Under the pieces are notes generated by a model that saw only the letters and a list, made by a program, of their open reading frames with translations, was not told the DNA's origin and made no database searches. This document shows positions 62,529 to 64,000 of a DNA stretch of 64,000 nt, piece by piece (positions within the stretch are counted from its first letter, which is position 1; each line of letters opens with the position of its first letter). Where the stretch lies: assembly GCA_963727755.1 (NCBI GenBank), contig CAVSHN010000014.1, positions 248,001 through 312,000 of the forward strand, in the 5' to 3' direction. The DNA comes from DASYAN01 sp963727755 (GTDB lineage: Bacteria; Chloroflexota; Ktedonobacteria; Ktedonobacterales; Ktedonobacteraceae). Made by a program: the position numbers and the translations under genes.

Positions 62529-63512
62529 ATGAGAGAATTTAAAGTATTGCAAGATACCAATGTAGAAGAAAGATCACAGGTTGAAAAGAGAGAACAAGGG
62601 AATGTAGATACCCCTAAGTCTCACACGTATTCACTAGCGAAGAAGGCCCTCGGAGTTGCCACTGCTGCACTGATTCTCGGAGGAGGTGCGATGGCAGCTC
62701 TCTCAAGGACTGATGCATCTAGCTCTGCTCTGGATCTCAAGAGCAACAATGATCTTATGAACCGAGATGCTCTACCACTTCCTGATAAGAAATGGCTCGG
62801 AGAATTTGAGCCTCCTTCCTGGCGCTTCAACGCTCCACCAGATGTCCAAACAGCAACTAACGAGGGGACTTCTCAACTCACGGAGAAGCAGCAAAGGACT
62901 CAGGGTATTCACTTGAAGGAGAAGGTGAAAGTTGCACGCTTGTCTGGTGAGGTCCGATCGCGGAAGGTGACACCCGAGAGGAAGCTTTCTCAATCCATGA
63001 AGGAGATTCCATCACGTCAGCTAGAGCAGGATCAGGGCAAAGAGGTAGAGCCTATCAAGTTGAGTAAGGAGGAAATTGATTCCCTGCAATTTCTCTTGAA
63101 TACCCTCATGCAGGATGAGAAGGCCCTGCAAAGCTTCAAAGAGGTTTGGCAGGATGAGAAAAGCGTGGAAAGCATTAAGGATTTGATGCAGGATGAGAAG
63201 GTTAGAGAATGCGCATTCTCTGCGCTGAATAATAAGGAGTGTATAGAGCAAGCCATTTCGTCATTGAAGGATCCAGAGGTTCTGCAAGCTGTCAAAAAGG
63301 TGCTGAATAATAAGGAGTATATGGAAGATATTAAGAATTTAATGCAGGATAAGAGTTTACCAAGGCGTAGACTCATGAGCAACGCGACTTTTAATCTAGA
63401 GTTGGCAGGTGTAGTAGCGTTATTCGTCGGAGTATGGGGCACAATAGCCTATTGTGCGAATTGGTGTGATTGTTGTGGTTGCCCTTCTCCTATGAGAACT
63501 CCTGGAGCCTAA
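62529..63512 (+). CDS. Unrecognised membrane protein with QDEK repeats and Cys-rich tail
   Basis: 327 residues; ATG 62529 has AAGGAG upstream. An early hydrophobic helix (LGVATAALILGGGAMAAL) could be a signal anchor or a signal peptide with cleavage near AALSRTDA. A charged central region follows. Residues about 195-280 contain degenerate helical repeats of about 21-24 residues around LMQDEKALQSFKEV, VWQDEKSVESIKDL, LMQDEKVRE and LMQDKS. A second hydrophobic helix (ELAGVVALFVGVWGTIAYCA) near the C-terminus is followed by NWCDCCGCPSP, a Cys cluster that could bind metal. No family recognised. Intact, unlike the neighbours. Confidence 0.7.
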   Translation: MREFKVLQDTNVEERSQVEKREQGNVDTPKSHTYSLAKKALGVATAALILGGGAMAALSRTDASSSALDLKSNNDLMNRDALPLPDKKWLGEFEPPSWRFNAPPDVQTATNEGTSQLTEKQQRTQGIHLKEKVKVARLSGEVRSRKVTPERKLSQSMKEIPSRQLEQDQGKEVEPIKLSKEEIDSLQFLLNTLMQDEKALQSFKEVWQDEKSVESIKDLMQDEKVRECAFSALNNKECIEQAISSLKDPEVLQAVKKVLNNKEYMEDIKNLMQDKSLPRRRLMSNATFNLELAGVVALFVGVWGTIAYCANWCDCCGCPSPMRTPGA

Positions 63513-63645
63513 CACTTATATACAAGTCTGATGAGCTTGCTTAGGAAGCGGCTTTCCAAGCGTATTGCCACTGCGGAACTTTTATCGAAACTCTACATTG
63601 TGAGCCAGCTTGTGGAGCGACTTTTCCAAAAATGTGTATAAGTGT
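63512..63645. repeat. 134-bp inverted-repeat element immediately after the stop
   Basis: ACACTTATATAC (63512-63523) pairs with GTGTATAAGTGT (63634-63645), 11 of 12 positions. It starts at the last base of the stop codon. It could serve as a terminator-like hairpin or a small non-autonomous element; no T-run follows. Confidence 0.45.
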
Positions 63646-64000
63646 CAGGAAACGAGCGGGATATTTCGCCTGTTTTATAATCAATAGCGTGTAATGTTGA
63701 TTTAAACGCGATTTATCGCCAAACGGTAGGGGCCTAATTTATTGCGCCTGTTGTTACCATGTTGCGTGCCTTGCATGTATCATCGCAGCACACCAATTGA
63801 GACCCTATTGCACGTGTAAGGTATGACGGGATGGGCGTGATGGGTTGTGGCATGGATGTGTCGTGTATGCGAAGATCACATGTGCGTGTATAACGGGCGC
63901 GATAAATCGGGCCCCTACCCAGCACGCAATGAATTGCATTAGGTGACGGTATCAGTTTTTGTGATATGTCGATCGATATTCACAGAACATGTATAATGTA
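63646..64000. other. Intergenic region to the window end with REP-like repeats
   Basis: No gene supported. REP-like words at 63707-63748 (CGCGATTTATCGCC; GTAGGGGCCTAATTTATTGC) and 63894-63938 (CGGGCGCGATAAATCGGGCC, CCTACC, CACGCAATGAATTGCATT). Confidence 0.5.

Noticed and set aside
1..64000. tRNA and rRNA genes
   Set aside because: No cloverleaf core or rRNA signature was noticed in the intergenic regions.

Overview
The window looks like a chromosomal segment of a Ktedonobacteria-type Chloroflexota, though no 16S or other taxon marker is present. The inference rests on several membrane-anchored Ser/Thr-kinase-like proteins with Pro/Thr-rich linkers, an ISAzo13-type insertion sequence, split glycine decarboxylase genes (gcvPA/gcvPB), an F420-type reductase and many species-specific coiled-coil or acidic proteins. 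Housekeeping genes (gpsA, gcvPA/B, mutL, priA, pheA, a complete oligopeptide ABC transporter) alternate with AT-rich accessory DNA.

Layout. 0-1 kb: 3' part of gpsA. 0.9-5.6 kb: accessory island with a duplicated 86-bp segment, a broken small gene, an intact ISAzo13 element with terminal inverted repeats, and two coiled-coil genes. 5.9-9.1 kb: a protein kinase with a long tandem HEAT-like array. 9.9-12.7 kb: gcvPB and gcvPA, the latter with an in-frame stop. 13.2-13.9 kb: two small double-glycine-leader peptides and a terminator. 14.0-17.7 kb: M20 dipeptidase and a kinase with an inserted transposase-like zinc ribbon. 17.7-28.1 kb: a type I restriction-modification locus whose hsdM is separated from hsdS/hsdR by cargo (a nested minisatellite, a DUF4352 protein, a three-gene unknown operon, a transposase remnant). 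28.2-29.0 kb: a likely small structured RNA with its own promoter and terminator, convergent with a DUF3800 gene. 29.3-32.9 kb: F420-type reductase, then a helicase (broken) overlapping a DUF2290-like gene. 33.1-41.6 kb: mutL, Rpn-like nuclease genes, priA, a methyltransferase, pheA. 41.9-48.5 kb: oligopeptide ABC transporter. 48.6-55.5 kb: pseudokinase, a HAMP/coiled-coil membrane protein, a membrane-anchored protein and a conjugation-type ATPase. 55.7-59.5 kb: a very long kinase-acidic-repeat-transmembrane protein. 59.5-64 kb: three unrecognised genes and REP-like repeats.

The most striking property of the window is the number of genes broken by a single-base change in a short homopolymer run or by an in-frame stop. 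I count eleven single-base frameshifts and four in-frame stops, and in each case the protein continues sensibly past the lesion. One of the genes hit is mutL itself, where TGA removes a conserved C-terminal cysteine/histidine motif. Either the assembly is poorly polished, or the region records a mismatch-repair-deficient (mutator) history. Raw reads would decide. The best candidates for undescribed biology are the small RNA beside DUF3800, the helicase/DUF2290 pair, the three-gene cargo inside the restriction locus, the double-glycine peptides, and the acidic-repeat kinase.
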